A DNA stretch of 6,098 nucleotides. Origin: Methylococcaceae bacterium. GTDB taxonomy: Bacteria; Pseudomonadota; Gammaproteobacteria; Methylococcales; UBA1147. Below the pieces are notes generated by a model that made no database searches, was not told the DNA's origin, and was given only the letters and a program-made list of their open reading frames with translations. The translations under genes were made by a program, and so were the position numbers. Location of the stretch: positions 1-6,098 of the forward strand of contig JAKEEL010000102.1 in NCBI GenBank assembly GCA_022616595.1, given 5' to 3'. Below, in pieces: positions 1-5,631 of this stretch. Position 1 is the first letter of the stretch, and each line of letters starts with the position of its first letter.

Positions 1-179
1 GCACCATTTTCGAAAATCCTGTCTTCAGTTATCAATCACCCGCGCCACACCCTTTATCAAAATCCGGAAAATATTAGACTGAATCGCTGAAGTCGGGTTA
101 GGTCTTTGGGTGTTCAAGTTCGTCCAGAATCGGTGTTCAAATTAATCAGAATACGCAGGAAGTCCTGACTTATTCAGTG

Positions 180-231
180 CTTCCTTAGCGGGATGGTGAA
201 AAACCGAGTTTCTCACCATCCTGTCAGGAAG
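180..231 (-). terminator. Two-part hairpin downstream of mdh (possible terminator or 3' end stabiliser)
   Basis: A perfect 9-bp stem (191-199 with 213-221, GGATGGTGA/TCACCATCC) with a 13-nt loop is extended, after a small internal loop, by a second 6-bp stem (180-185 with 226-231, CTTCCT/AGGAAG). It starts 20 nt past the mdh stop codon, where a transcript end is expected. In the mdh direction no T-run follows the stem, so it is not a canonical rho-independent terminator. It may instead protect the mRNA 3' end or mark a Rho-dependent end. The pairing is seen directly; the role is inferred. Confidence 0.5.
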
Positions 232-250
232 GGTGCTTCCGGCCGAAAGT

Positions 251-1228
251 TTAGAGAAGGTGCTCGACGGCGCTGCGTTCCTCGCGCAATTCCTGATCCG
301 AGATGTCCATTCTTTTGCGGCTGAAGTCATTGATTTCGAGTCCTTGCACGATGCTGTAAGCACCATTCCGTATGGTTACCGGGTAGGAATAGATCACGCC
401 CTCCCGAATCCCGTAGCTTCCGTCGCTCGGAACCGCCATGCTGGTCCAGTCCCCGTCCGCGGTACCGAAGATCCAGTCGCGCATGTGATCGATCGAGGCG
501 TTGGCCGCCGAGGCTGCGCTGGACACTCCGCGCGCTTTGATGATCGCCGCGCCTCGCTGCTGCACGACGGGGATGAATTCGTCGGCAAACCAGCCTTGAT
601 CCACCAGGGACATCGCATTCCGCCCTTTGACCTCGGCGTGATGGAGATCTGGATATTGCGTCGAGGAATGATTTCCCCAGATCGTGACGCGCTTGATATC
701 GCTCGCGAGCACATCGCATTTCTCGGCAAGTTGGCTGACCGCGCGGTTGTGGTCGAGCCGGGTCAGCGCGCTGAAGCTTGACAGCTTCAGGCCGGGCGCA
801 TTGTTCAGAGTGATCAACGCATTGGTATTCGCGGGGTTGCCGGTGATCAGAATTTTCGCATCGCGTTTTGCCACCTCGTTCAAGGCTTTTCCCTGTACCG
901 TGAAGATCGCGCCGTTCGCTTCGAGCAGATCCTTGCGTTCCATTCCCGGCCCGCGCGGGCGGGCGCCGACCAGAAATGCATAATCGATGTCCGCGAAGGC
1001 GACTTTTGCATCGTCCGAGGCGACGATCCCGTGCAATAACGGAAACGCGCAGTCGTTCAGCTCCATGATCACGCCTTCCAGGGTTCCCATGGCCGGGGTG
1101 ATTTCCAGCAAATGCAGCACGATGGGTTGCTGCTTGCCAAGTAAATCGCCGGCCGCAAGCCGGAACAGCAAGGAATAACCAATCTGCCCGGCCGCGCCGG
1201 TCACTGCGATGTGTGCGGGTGTTGTCAT
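251..1228 (-). CDS. mdh: Malate dehydrogenase (NAD-dependent, about 325-aa type)
   Basis: Cytoplasmic enzyme that interconverts malate and oxaloacetate with NAD(H), in the TCA cycle and, in serine-cycle methylotrophs, in that cycle. The 325-residue product has the N-terminal Rossmann motif GAAGQIG (11-17), an acidic residue after strand 2 (E42) for the NAD ribose, and the substrate loop RPRGPGMER with R92 and R98. It also has N131 in TGNPANTN and the catalytic pair D159 (LTRLDHNR, with R162) and H187 (WGNHSS). Length and motifs fit the proteobacterial Mdh form rather than the 312-aa E. coli form. An upstream in-frame ATG at 1270 would add 14 residues unlike the family. I chose the ATG at 1228 because it places TTPAHIAVTGAAGQ at the N-terminus and has AAGG 9 nt upstream. 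The gene is divergent from glyA-fhs, and all catalytic residues are present. Identity is secure; a dedicated serine-cycle role is inferred from the neighbours. Confidence 0.96.
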   Translation of the reverse strand: MTTPAHIAVTGAAGQIGYSLLFRLAAGDLLGKQQPIVLHLLEITPAMGTLEGVIMELNDCAFPLLHGIVASDDAKVAFADIDYAFLVGARPRGPGMERKDLLEANGAIFTVQGKALNEVAKRDAKILITGNPANTNALITLNNAPGLKLSSFSALTRLDHNRAVSQLAEKCDVLASDIKRVTIWGNHSSTQYPDLHHAEVKGRNAMSLVDQGWFADEFIPVVQQRGAAIIKARGVSSAASAANASIDHMRDWIFGTADGDWTSMAVPSDGSYGIREGVIYSYPVTIRNGAYSIVQGLEINDFSRKRMDISDQELREERSAVEHLL

Positions 1229-1296
1229 CGTATCGTACCTTGTCGTGGTTTGAAAATCGGAGGCAGCCAAATCCGTCGATGTTTCATGTACCGCGC

Positions 1297-1327
1297 ATTA
1301 ACCGCCGACATCTGGATTAACCCCGCC
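1297..1327. repeat. Tandem ATTAACC motif in the mdh-glyA divergent region
   Basis: ATTAACCGCC (1297-1306) and ATTAACCCCGCC (1316-1327) repeat the heptamer ATTAACC at a 19-bp spacing, close to two helical turns. The position between two divergent metabolic genes would suit an operator for a regulator contacting one DNA face. No known operator is recognised, and chance is possible for a motif this short. Confidence 0.3.
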
Positions 1328-1338
1328 CAAATGACGCA

Positions 1339-1368
1339 ATACTAACCCTGTTTTACCGGGGAATTCAA
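1339..1368 (-). promoter_or_regulatory. Candidate sigma-70 promoter for mdh
   Basis: On the minus strand TTGAAT (1363-1368) and TAGTAT (1339-1344) are separated by 18 bp. Each matches four of six consensus bases. Initiation would fall near 1332 and give a leader of about 100 nt before the mdh ATG. This is a match by eye only. Confidence 0.3.
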
Positions 1369-1417
1369 ACATCCACGGGCTCGAATCAAAGCGGACATGA
1401 AACGAGGCAGCGATGCA

Positions 1418-1426
1418 TGGTACTAT
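1418..1426 (+). promoter_or_regulatory. Candidate extended -10 promoter for glyA-fhs
   Basis: TGGTACTAT combines a TG extension with a -10-like hexamer, TACTAT (1421-1426, four of six consensus bases). No good -35 box lies 16-18 bp upstream, which is tolerated by extended -10 promoters. Transcription would begin near 1433 and give a leader of about 70 nt containing the hairpin at 1458-1480. Weak evidence by eye. Confidence 0.3.
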
Positions 1427-1457
1427 CTTCATTTTTAAAATCCTTTCGTAAACCCGG

Positions 1458-1480
1458 TCCCACCGCGATGAACGGCGGGA
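1458..1480 (+). promoter_or_regulatory. Small hairpin in the glyA leader
   Basis: TCCCACCG (1458-1465) pairs with CGGCGGGA (1473-1480) with one A-C mismatch and a 7-nt loop. It ends 10 nt before the ribosome binding site. No known riboswitch (glycine, THF, SAM) fits a structure this small, and no T-run follows it. It may only shape translation efficiency. Confidence 0.3.
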
Positions 1481-1490
1481 ATTTCCAAAC

Positions 1491-1496
1491 AGGAGG
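1491..1496 (+). promoter_or_regulatory. Ribosome binding site of glyA
   Basis: A perfect AGGAGG lies 5 nt before the ATG at 1502. It fixes the start codon and predicts strong translation, fitting a high-flux metabolic enzyme. Confidence 0.85.
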
Positions 1497-1501
1497 AAGA
1501 T

Positions 1502-2758
1502 ATGTTCAAACTATCCCAGACCATCGCCGGCTTCGATGAGGAGTTGTTTAAAGCCATGGAGGACGAGCGACGCCGCCAGGAAGAACACATCGAGCTGATC
1601 GCGTCGGAAAATTACACGAGTCCGCGCGTGCTCGAAGCGCAAGGGTCGGTATTGACAAACAAATATGCCGAAGGTTACCCGGCGAAGCGCTACTACGGCG
1701 GCTGTGAATACGTCGATGTCGCCGAGGAACTCGCGATCGAACGTTTGAAGGCCCTGTTCAGCGCGGATTACGCGAATGTCCAGCCGCATTCGGGCTCGCA
1801 GGCCAACGCGGCCGTCTACATGGCCTTGATTCAGCCGGGCGACACGATCCTCGGCCTGAGTCTTTCGGACGGCGGGCATTTGACGCACGGTGCGAAACCG
1901 AATTTCTCGGGCAAGATTTACAACTCCGTTCAATATGGACTGAATCCGGATACCGGCCTGATCGACTATGACCAAGTCGAGATGCTCGCACGCGAGCACA
2001 AGCCGAAAATGATCGTGGCCGGCTTCTCGGCCTATTCGAGGATCATGGACTGGCAGCGTTTTCGCGATATCGCGGACCAGGTCGGCGCGCTCCTGTTCGT
2101 CGACATGGCCCATGTCGCTGGGCTGGTTGCGGCCGGTTTGTACCCGAACCCCGTTCCGATCGCCGATATCGTGACCAGCACCACGCACAAGAGCCTGCGC
2201 GGTCCGCGCGGCGGGGTGATACTGTGCAAGAGCAACCCCGATATTGAGAAAAAACTGAGCGCCACGGTTTTTCCGGGAATCCAGGGCGGTCCCCTCATGC
2301 ATGTGATCGCGGCCAAGGCCGTCGCGTTCAAGGAAGCCATGAGCCCCGAGTTCAAGGACTATCAGAAGCAAGTAATCAAGAACGCGCAGGAGATGGCCAA
2401 GGTATTCGTGTCGCGCGGTTACGATGTGGTTTCGGGCGGAACCGACAACCATCTGATGCTGGTCTCGCTGATCGCGAAAGGAATCACCGGGAAAGCAGCC
2501 GACGCGGCGCTCGGCAAAGCCTATATCACGATCAACAAGAATGCGGTGCCCAAGGATCCGCAGTCGCCCTTCGTGACCAGCGGAATCCGCGTCGGAACGC
2601 CCGCCGCGACCACGCGCGGATTCAAGGAAGCCGAAGTCCGGGAGGTCGCGTCGTGGATGTGCGACGTCATGGATGATCTCGATAACGAACAGTTGATTCT
2701 GAGTACCCGCGAAAAAGTCAAGACACTTTGCGCGCGGTTCCCGGTTTACAGCAATTAA
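1502..2758 (+). CDS. glyA: Serine hydroxymethyltransferase
   Basis: PLP enzyme of the cytoplasm that interconverts serine plus tetrahydrofolate with glycine plus 5,10-methylene-tetrahydrofolate. In the serine cycle it runs toward serine. The 418-residue protein is full length for the bacterial family. Visible landmarks are the N-terminal HIELIASENYTSP block (29-41), the KRYYGGCEYVD block (62-72), HSGSQAN (96-102), and H126 in GGHLTHG for stacking on PLP. D201 and H204 lie in VDMAHVAG, the Schiff-base lysine K230 in TTHKSLRGPRGG, and the C-terminal TSGIRVGTPA segment is present. Residue 123 is Asp (SLSDGGH), where His is usual (for example AHGGH in E. coli). The start follows a perfect AGGAGG. 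The gene is the first of an operon with fhs 24 nt downstream and is divergent from mdh. Identity is secure; whether this is the only GlyA of the organism or a paralogue specialised for one-carbon assimilation cannot be told here. Confidence 0.97.
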   Translation: MFKLSQTIAGFDEELFKAMEDERRRQEEHIELIASENYTSPRVLEAQGSVLTNKYAEGYPAKRYYGGCEYVDVAEELAIERLKALFSADYANVQPHSGSQANAAVYMALIQPGDTILGLSLSDGGHLTHGAKPNFSGKIYNSVQYGLNPDTGLIDYDQVEMLAREHKPKMIVAGFSAYSRIMDWQRFRDIADQVGALLFVDMAHVAGLVAAGLYPNPVPIADIVTSTTHKSLRGPRGGVILCKSNPDIEKKLSATVFPGIQGGPLMHVIAAKAVAFKEAMSPEFKDYQKQVIKNAQEMAKVFVSRGYDVVSGGTDNHLMLVSLIAKGITGKAADAALGKAYITINKNAVPKDPQSPFVTSGIRVGTPAATTRGFKEAEVREVASWMCDVMDDLDNEQLILSTREKVKTLCARFPVYSN

Positions 2759-2767
2759 AGTCTCAAC

Positions 2768-2773
2768 GGGAGG
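2768..2773 (+). promoter_or_regulatory. Ribosome binding site deciding the fhs start
   Basis: GGGAGG touches the first in-frame ATG (2774) with no spacer, so that ATG is unlikely to be used. The next ATG (2783) lies 9 nt away, a workable distance, and gives a product starting MSDIEIA, as in related enzymes. Confidence 0.7.
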
Positions 2774-2782
2774 ATGAAGGGT

Positions 2783-4453
2783 ATGTCTGACATCGAAATC
2801 GCCCAGAAGGCGAAAATGAAACCGGTCATCGATCTGGCAAAACAACAATACGACATCGCGCCGGAGCATCTCGATCCCTACGGTCACTACAAGGCCAAAC
2901 TGTCGCTGGAATACGTCAAGAGCCTGGCAGGAAAGCCGGACGGGAAGCTGATTCTGGTCACGGCGATCAGCCCGACTCCGGCCGGGGAAGGCAAGACCAC
3001 GACGACGGTGGGCTTAGGCGATGCGATGAACCGCCTCGGCAAGAAAACCATCATCTGTCTGCGGGAACCTTCGCTCGGGCCCTGTTTCGGCGTCAAGGGC
3101 GGCGCCGCAGGGGGCGGCTATGCACAGGTGGTCCCGATGGAAGACATCAACCTTCATTTCACGGGCGACTTTCACGCGATCGGCGTCGCGCACAATCTGC
3201 TGTCCGCAATGGTCGACAACCACATCAATCATGGCAACGCGCTCGGCATCGACCCGCGTCTGATTCAGTGGAAGCGCGTGGTCGACATGAACGACCGCGC
3301 GCTGCGCAAGATCGTGGTCGGGCTCGGTGGCACTGCGAACGGCTACCTGCGTGAAGACGGCTATGACATCGTCGTCGCTTCGGAAGTGATGGCGATCCTG
3401 TGTCTCGCAACCGACCGGGCCGACCTCAAGGAACGGCTCGGCCGTATCGTGATCGGCTATACCAGCGGCAAGAAACCGGTGTATGCGCGGGACCTGAACG
3501 CGCACGGTTCGATGGCCGCGTTGCTCAAGGACGCGATCAAGCCGAACCTGGTACAGACTCTCGAAAACAACATCGCGATCATCCACGGCGGTCCGTTCGC
3601 GAATATCGCGCACGGCTGCAACACGGTCACCGCGACCAAGACCGGCTTGAAACTCGCCGACTACTGCATCACCGAAGCCGGCTTCGGCGCCGATCTCGGC
3701 GCCGAGAAATTCATCGACATCAAATGCCGCATGACCGGCCTCAAACCTTCTGCGGTCGTGCTCGTCGCTACGATCCGGGCCTTGAAATACCACGGCGGGG
3801 TCGCGAAAGACGCATTGAACGTCGAAAATCTCGCGGCTCTCGAGAAAGGATTTGTGAATCTCGAACGGCACTTGACCAACATCAACAAGCAGTACGGCCT
3901 GCCTTGCGTGGTCTGTATCAATCATTTCACCTTTGATACCGACGCGGAACTCAAGCTCCTGAGGCACAGATGCGAATCGCTGGGTACGAAATGCGTGGTT
4001 TCGAAACACTGGGCCGATGGCGGCGCCGGCGCCGAGGACCTCGCGCGCGCGGTGCTGAACGTGGTTGACAACCGACAGCCGGGATGCACCTTCGTCTACG
4101 ATGAAAATCTTTCGTTGAAGGAAAAAATCGAGTCGATTGCAACCAAGTTGTACGGGGCTGCCTCGGTCACCTTCGACGACAAGGTGCGCGGCCAGCTCGA
4201 AGAATGGAACAAGGACTACGCGCAGTTTCCGGTCTGCATCGCGAAAACCCAAATGTCCCTGACCACCGATCCCAACCGTCGAGGGGCTCCCACCGATCAT
4301 ACGGTTCAGATCAGCGAAGTCCGGCTCGCAAATGGCGCGGGCTTCATCGTCGCGATCGCGGGGAACATGATGACCATGCCGGGCCTCCCGAAAAGCCCGG
4401 CCGCAGAACGCATCGATATCGACGACGACGGCAAAATCACGGGACTGTTCTGA
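2783..4453 (+). CDS. fhs: Formate-tetrahydrofolate ligase (FTHFS)
   Basis: Cytoplasmic ligase that joins formate to tetrahydrofolate using ATP, giving 10-formyl-tetrahydrofolate. It is called FtfL in methylotrophs, where it links formate to the serine cycle. The 556-residue product has the usual length. It shows the ATP-binding P-loop TPAGEGKTT (65-73), the REPSLGPCFG...GGAAGGG segment (94-112), LHFTGDFHAI (124-133), NIAHGCN (274-280), EAGFGADLGAEKF (298-310) and the C-terminal MPGLP (532-536), all typical of the family from end to end. The start at 2783 is preferred over 2774 because of the ribosome binding site spacing and the family-like N-terminus MSDIEIA. It lies 24 nt after glyA with no terminator between, so the two are almost certainly cotranscribed, and a strong terminator follows. 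From memory it closely resembles the Methylobacterium FtfL sequence, which supports but does not prove a methylotrophic role. Confidence 0.97.
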   Translation: MSDIEIAQKAKMKPVIDLAKQQYDIAPEHLDPYGHYKAKLSLEYVKSLAGKPDGKLILVTAISPTPAGEGKTTTTVGLGDAMNRLGKKTIICLREPSLGPCFGVKGGAAGGGYAQVVPMEDINLHFTGDFHAIGVAHNLLSAMVDNHINHGNALGIDPRLIQWKRVVDMNDRALRKIVVGLGGTANGYLREDGYDIVVASEVMAILCLATDRADLKERLGRIVIGYTSGKKPVYARDLNAHGSMAALLKDAIKPNLVQTLENNIAIIHGGPFANIAHGCNTVTATKTGLKLADYCITEAGFGADLGAEKFIDIKCRMTGLKPSAVVLVATIRALKYHGGVAKDALNVENLAALEKGFVNLERHLTNINKQYGLPCVVCINHFTFDTDAELKLLRHRCESLGTKCVVSKHWADGGAGAEDLARAVLNVVDNRQPGCTFVYDENLSLKEKIESIATKLYGAASVTFDDKVRGQLEEWNKDYAQFPVCIAKTQMSLTTDPNRRGAPTDHTVQISEVRLANGAGFIVAIAGNMMTMPGLPKSPAAERIDIDDDGKITGLF

Positions 4454-4475
4454 ATTTCGCCGGACAATGACACAG

Positions 4476-4511
4476 AAACGCCGGGCATCGGTCGATAGCC
4501 CGGCGTTTTTT
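4476..4511 (+). terminator. Rho-independent terminator of the glyA-fhs operon
   Basis: A perfect 9-bp G+C-rich stem (4478-4486 ACGCCGGGC with 4498-4506 GCCCGGCGT) has an 11-nt loop and is followed by six T (4506-4511). A-T pairs at the base can extend it to 11 bp. It begins 22 nt past the fhs stop codon and closes the operon. Its T-tract directly abuts the recombinase relic on the opposite strand. Confidence 0.92.
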
Positions 4512-4512
4512 G

Positions 4513-4678
4513 CAGATGCGTCGCAAAAACTGTGACACAGCGTATGACAGGAGGCCGGTTCCGCAATCCGTGCCGCGCGAATCGCGTCCTTCACCGCTCG
4601 TTGCAGCACTTTTCCGTCGATATGGTGGCGCCGGGTCTTTCCGCTTCGGGGATCGCTGGCGCTGGTTTTTCGCGTGGA
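4513..4678 (-). pseudogene. Remnant of an integron-type tyrosine recombinase (IntI-like integrase), C-terminal catalytic fragment
   Basis: Read on the minus strand, this stretch encodes DPRSGKTRRHHIDGKVLQ, then RAVKDAIRAARIAEPASC and HTLCHSF. This matches the pattern I know from integron integrases just before and at the HxxR box of the catalytic domain (consensus like DPRSG..RRHH...LQRAVK..R.AGI.KPASCHTLRHSFATHL). Two lesions are visible. The HxxR arginine is Cys (codon TGT at 4537-4535, one CpG transition from CGT). One extra base in a five-base homopolymer (A at 4525-4529 on the plus strand) shifts the frame; removing it restores FATHL (4527-4513). Everything after FATHL is missing, including the nucleophilic tyrosine, and it ends at the fhs terminator. 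Upstream, similarity fades near 4660-4678 and the rest of the gene is absent. About 55 of some 320 family residues remain, so it cannot be active. Inference: relic of an old chromosomal integron or a stray integrase copy. Confidence 0.8.
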
Positions 4679-4933
4679 GTGATTGACCCTTTGGATCGGA
4701 TCTGTCATAGTTTTCAGTTCCCGAAGGCATCTCTAGTTATTGCCTTGGGCAAACAGTGAAATAGTTAGGCTGACGGCAGAGGAATCGGCTTTTACGACGT
4801 AGCGAGTCGGTATTGAGGTAAAAGTAGACCGCTCCGGTTGCCGACCGTAACTCGTTCGGTATTCAGGAAGATCCGCCGGAGATTTGTTTCAATATGGTCA
4901 TCCGAATCAATCTCTCCGGGGACGAAATATCGT
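4679..4933. other. Intergenic stretch with no supportable gene
   Basis: No reading frame on either strand looks protein-like. Visible are a 5-bp inverted repeat TTGCC/GGCAA (4740-4752) and a near-repeat TCGGTATTGAGG (4807-4818) and TCGGTATTCAGG (4856-4867), identical at 11 of 12 bases and 49 bp apart. CGAGTCGG (4803-4810) can pair with CCGA (4841-4844) and CTCG (4851-4854) around a 6-nt bulge. The sequence may include further unrecognisable integrase debris and the promoter of the downstream membrane protein gene. The best -35/-10 match (TTGCCG at 4838, TATTCA at 4860) is weak. Confidence 0.4.
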
Positions 4934-4939
4934 GGAGAG
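4934..4939 (+). promoter_or_regulatory. Ribosome binding site deciding the start of the two-helix membrane protein
   Basis: GGAGAG lies 5 nt before the ATG at 4945, better than the GGAGA 11 nt before the in-frame ATG at 4894. It favours the shorter 228-residue product. Confidence 0.6.
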
Positions 4940-4944
4940 CATTT

Positions 4945-5631
4945 ATGTTGGATAACCATTATAAAGACAACAACAGGTCTTCCATCCTATCATCGACCGG
5001 GTCGGATGAGTCGGTGATCATCTTGCATCCGCGAAAAACTGCGTATTTGTGGGTGTTGGCAGTGCTGGTCGGCGGCTTGCTCTTTTCCCTGCTTCTGTAT
5101 GCTGTTCTGTTTTCGTCGGAATGGAGCGGCAATCGACATTCAGGTTTGTCGTCCGCTGCCCGGACGAATGTGAATTCGATAGCGTTGGTCCGGGATGTTG
5201 AATTTCTGAAAGGGCAGATGAATATTCTGATTACCGGTGCCATGGAATCGAAGATCAAGCAGCTGGAAGGTAGTCTGCGAAGTGGAATCATTTCGGCTAC
5301 CGATTTGACGACGGTTCGAGAGTTGAAAGAAGACTTGAAGGTGCTTAAAGCCTATTCCTTGCAGAACGCGTCGACGACCTTCGGTTTGCTGGACGGTTCC
5401 GAGAAAATCGGGGCTTCGGTGCACGCGGGAGCTTCGCTGTATTCGGACGAATTGCTGCACGAAATTGGCCAGGTCAAAAATTTGTTTTATATCAGCATCG
5501 CCTCCTGGGGGGTCGCCATCGTGCTTTTCGCGGGTACGTGGCTTAGGAGTTATTATCAACTCAGGCAGATTCAAAGTGAGCGAATGTTTCGCCATCAAAT
5601 GCTTGGAAAGCCTAAAACCGGAATATACTGA
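4945..5631 (+). CDS. Uncharacterised membrane protein with two transmembrane segments and an extracytoplasmic helical domain
   Basis: I do not recognise the family. The 228-residue product has a polar N-terminus (1-32), a clear hydrophobic helix (about 33-56), and a central region of about 125 residues. Part of that region is likely coiled coil or amphipathic helix (about 82-137, with repeats such as ESKIKQLEGSL and VRELKEDLKVLKAY). A second membrane helix follows (about 181-200), then a short basic tail. This is the layout of the N-terminal sensor half of a receptor kinase, chemoreceptor or GGDEF protein, but no output domain follows: the stop is real and the next frame is dusA. The N-terminus most likely faces the cytoplasm, with the loop in the periplasm. 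An alternative ATG at 4894 adds 17 residues but has a poorer ribosome binding site. Third codon positions look less G/C-rich than in glyA and fhs, which could mean weaker expression or transfer. It may be cotranscribed with dusA. Real gene: likely; function: unknown. Confidence 0.75.
   Translation: MLDNHYKDNNRSSILSSTGSDESVIILHPRKTAYLWVLAVLVGGLLFSLLLYAVLFSSEWSGNRHSGLSSAARTNVNSIALVRDVEFLKGQMNILITGAMESKIKQLEGSLRSGIISATDLTTVRELKEDLKVLKAYSLQNASTTFGLLDGSEKIGASVHAGASLYSDELLHEIGQVKNLFYISIASWGVAIVLFAGTWLRSYYQLRQIQSERMFRHQMLGKPKTGIY

Noticed and set aside
6..17. Perfect 12-bp palindrome ATTTTCGAAAAT at the left edge
   Set aside because: It is a short A+T-rich palindrome with no neighbouring gene or partner site in view to give it meaning.
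109..125. T-arm-like GTTCAAGTTCGTCC, possible tRNA remnant
   Set aside because: The T-stem does not pair correctly, and no acceptor, D-arm or anticodon arm can be assembled around it.
233..781. 182-codon plus-strand frame opposite mdh
   Set aside because: It lies almost wholly within the antisense of mdh, has no ribosome binding site and no recognisable domain.
1458..1480. Possible riboswitch ahead of glyA
   Set aside because: The leader is short, with one small hairpin. None of the conserved cores of glycine, THF or SAM riboswitches is visible, so only a plain hairpin is reported.
1511..2887. 458-codon open frame on the minus strand opposite glyA
   Set aside because: It is a mirror of glyA codon bias. 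The translation shows no family pattern, while glyA on the plus strand is conserved throughout.
3014..4708. 564-codon open frame on the minus strand opposite fhs
   Set aside because: Only its first 60 or so codons mean anything (the integrase relic). The rest is the antisense of fhs and has no protein-like pattern, so it is not an integrase fusion.
4532..4759. 75-codon plus-strand frame after the fhs terminator
   Set aside because: It is antisense to the integrase relic and has no ribosome binding site or recognisable product.
4764..4770. GTTAGGC, matching the attC core GTTRRRY, near the integrase relic
   Set aside because: About a dozen chance matches of this core are expected in the window on both strands. 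No partner RYYYAAC core with attC-like imperfect pairing was found at a suitable distance.
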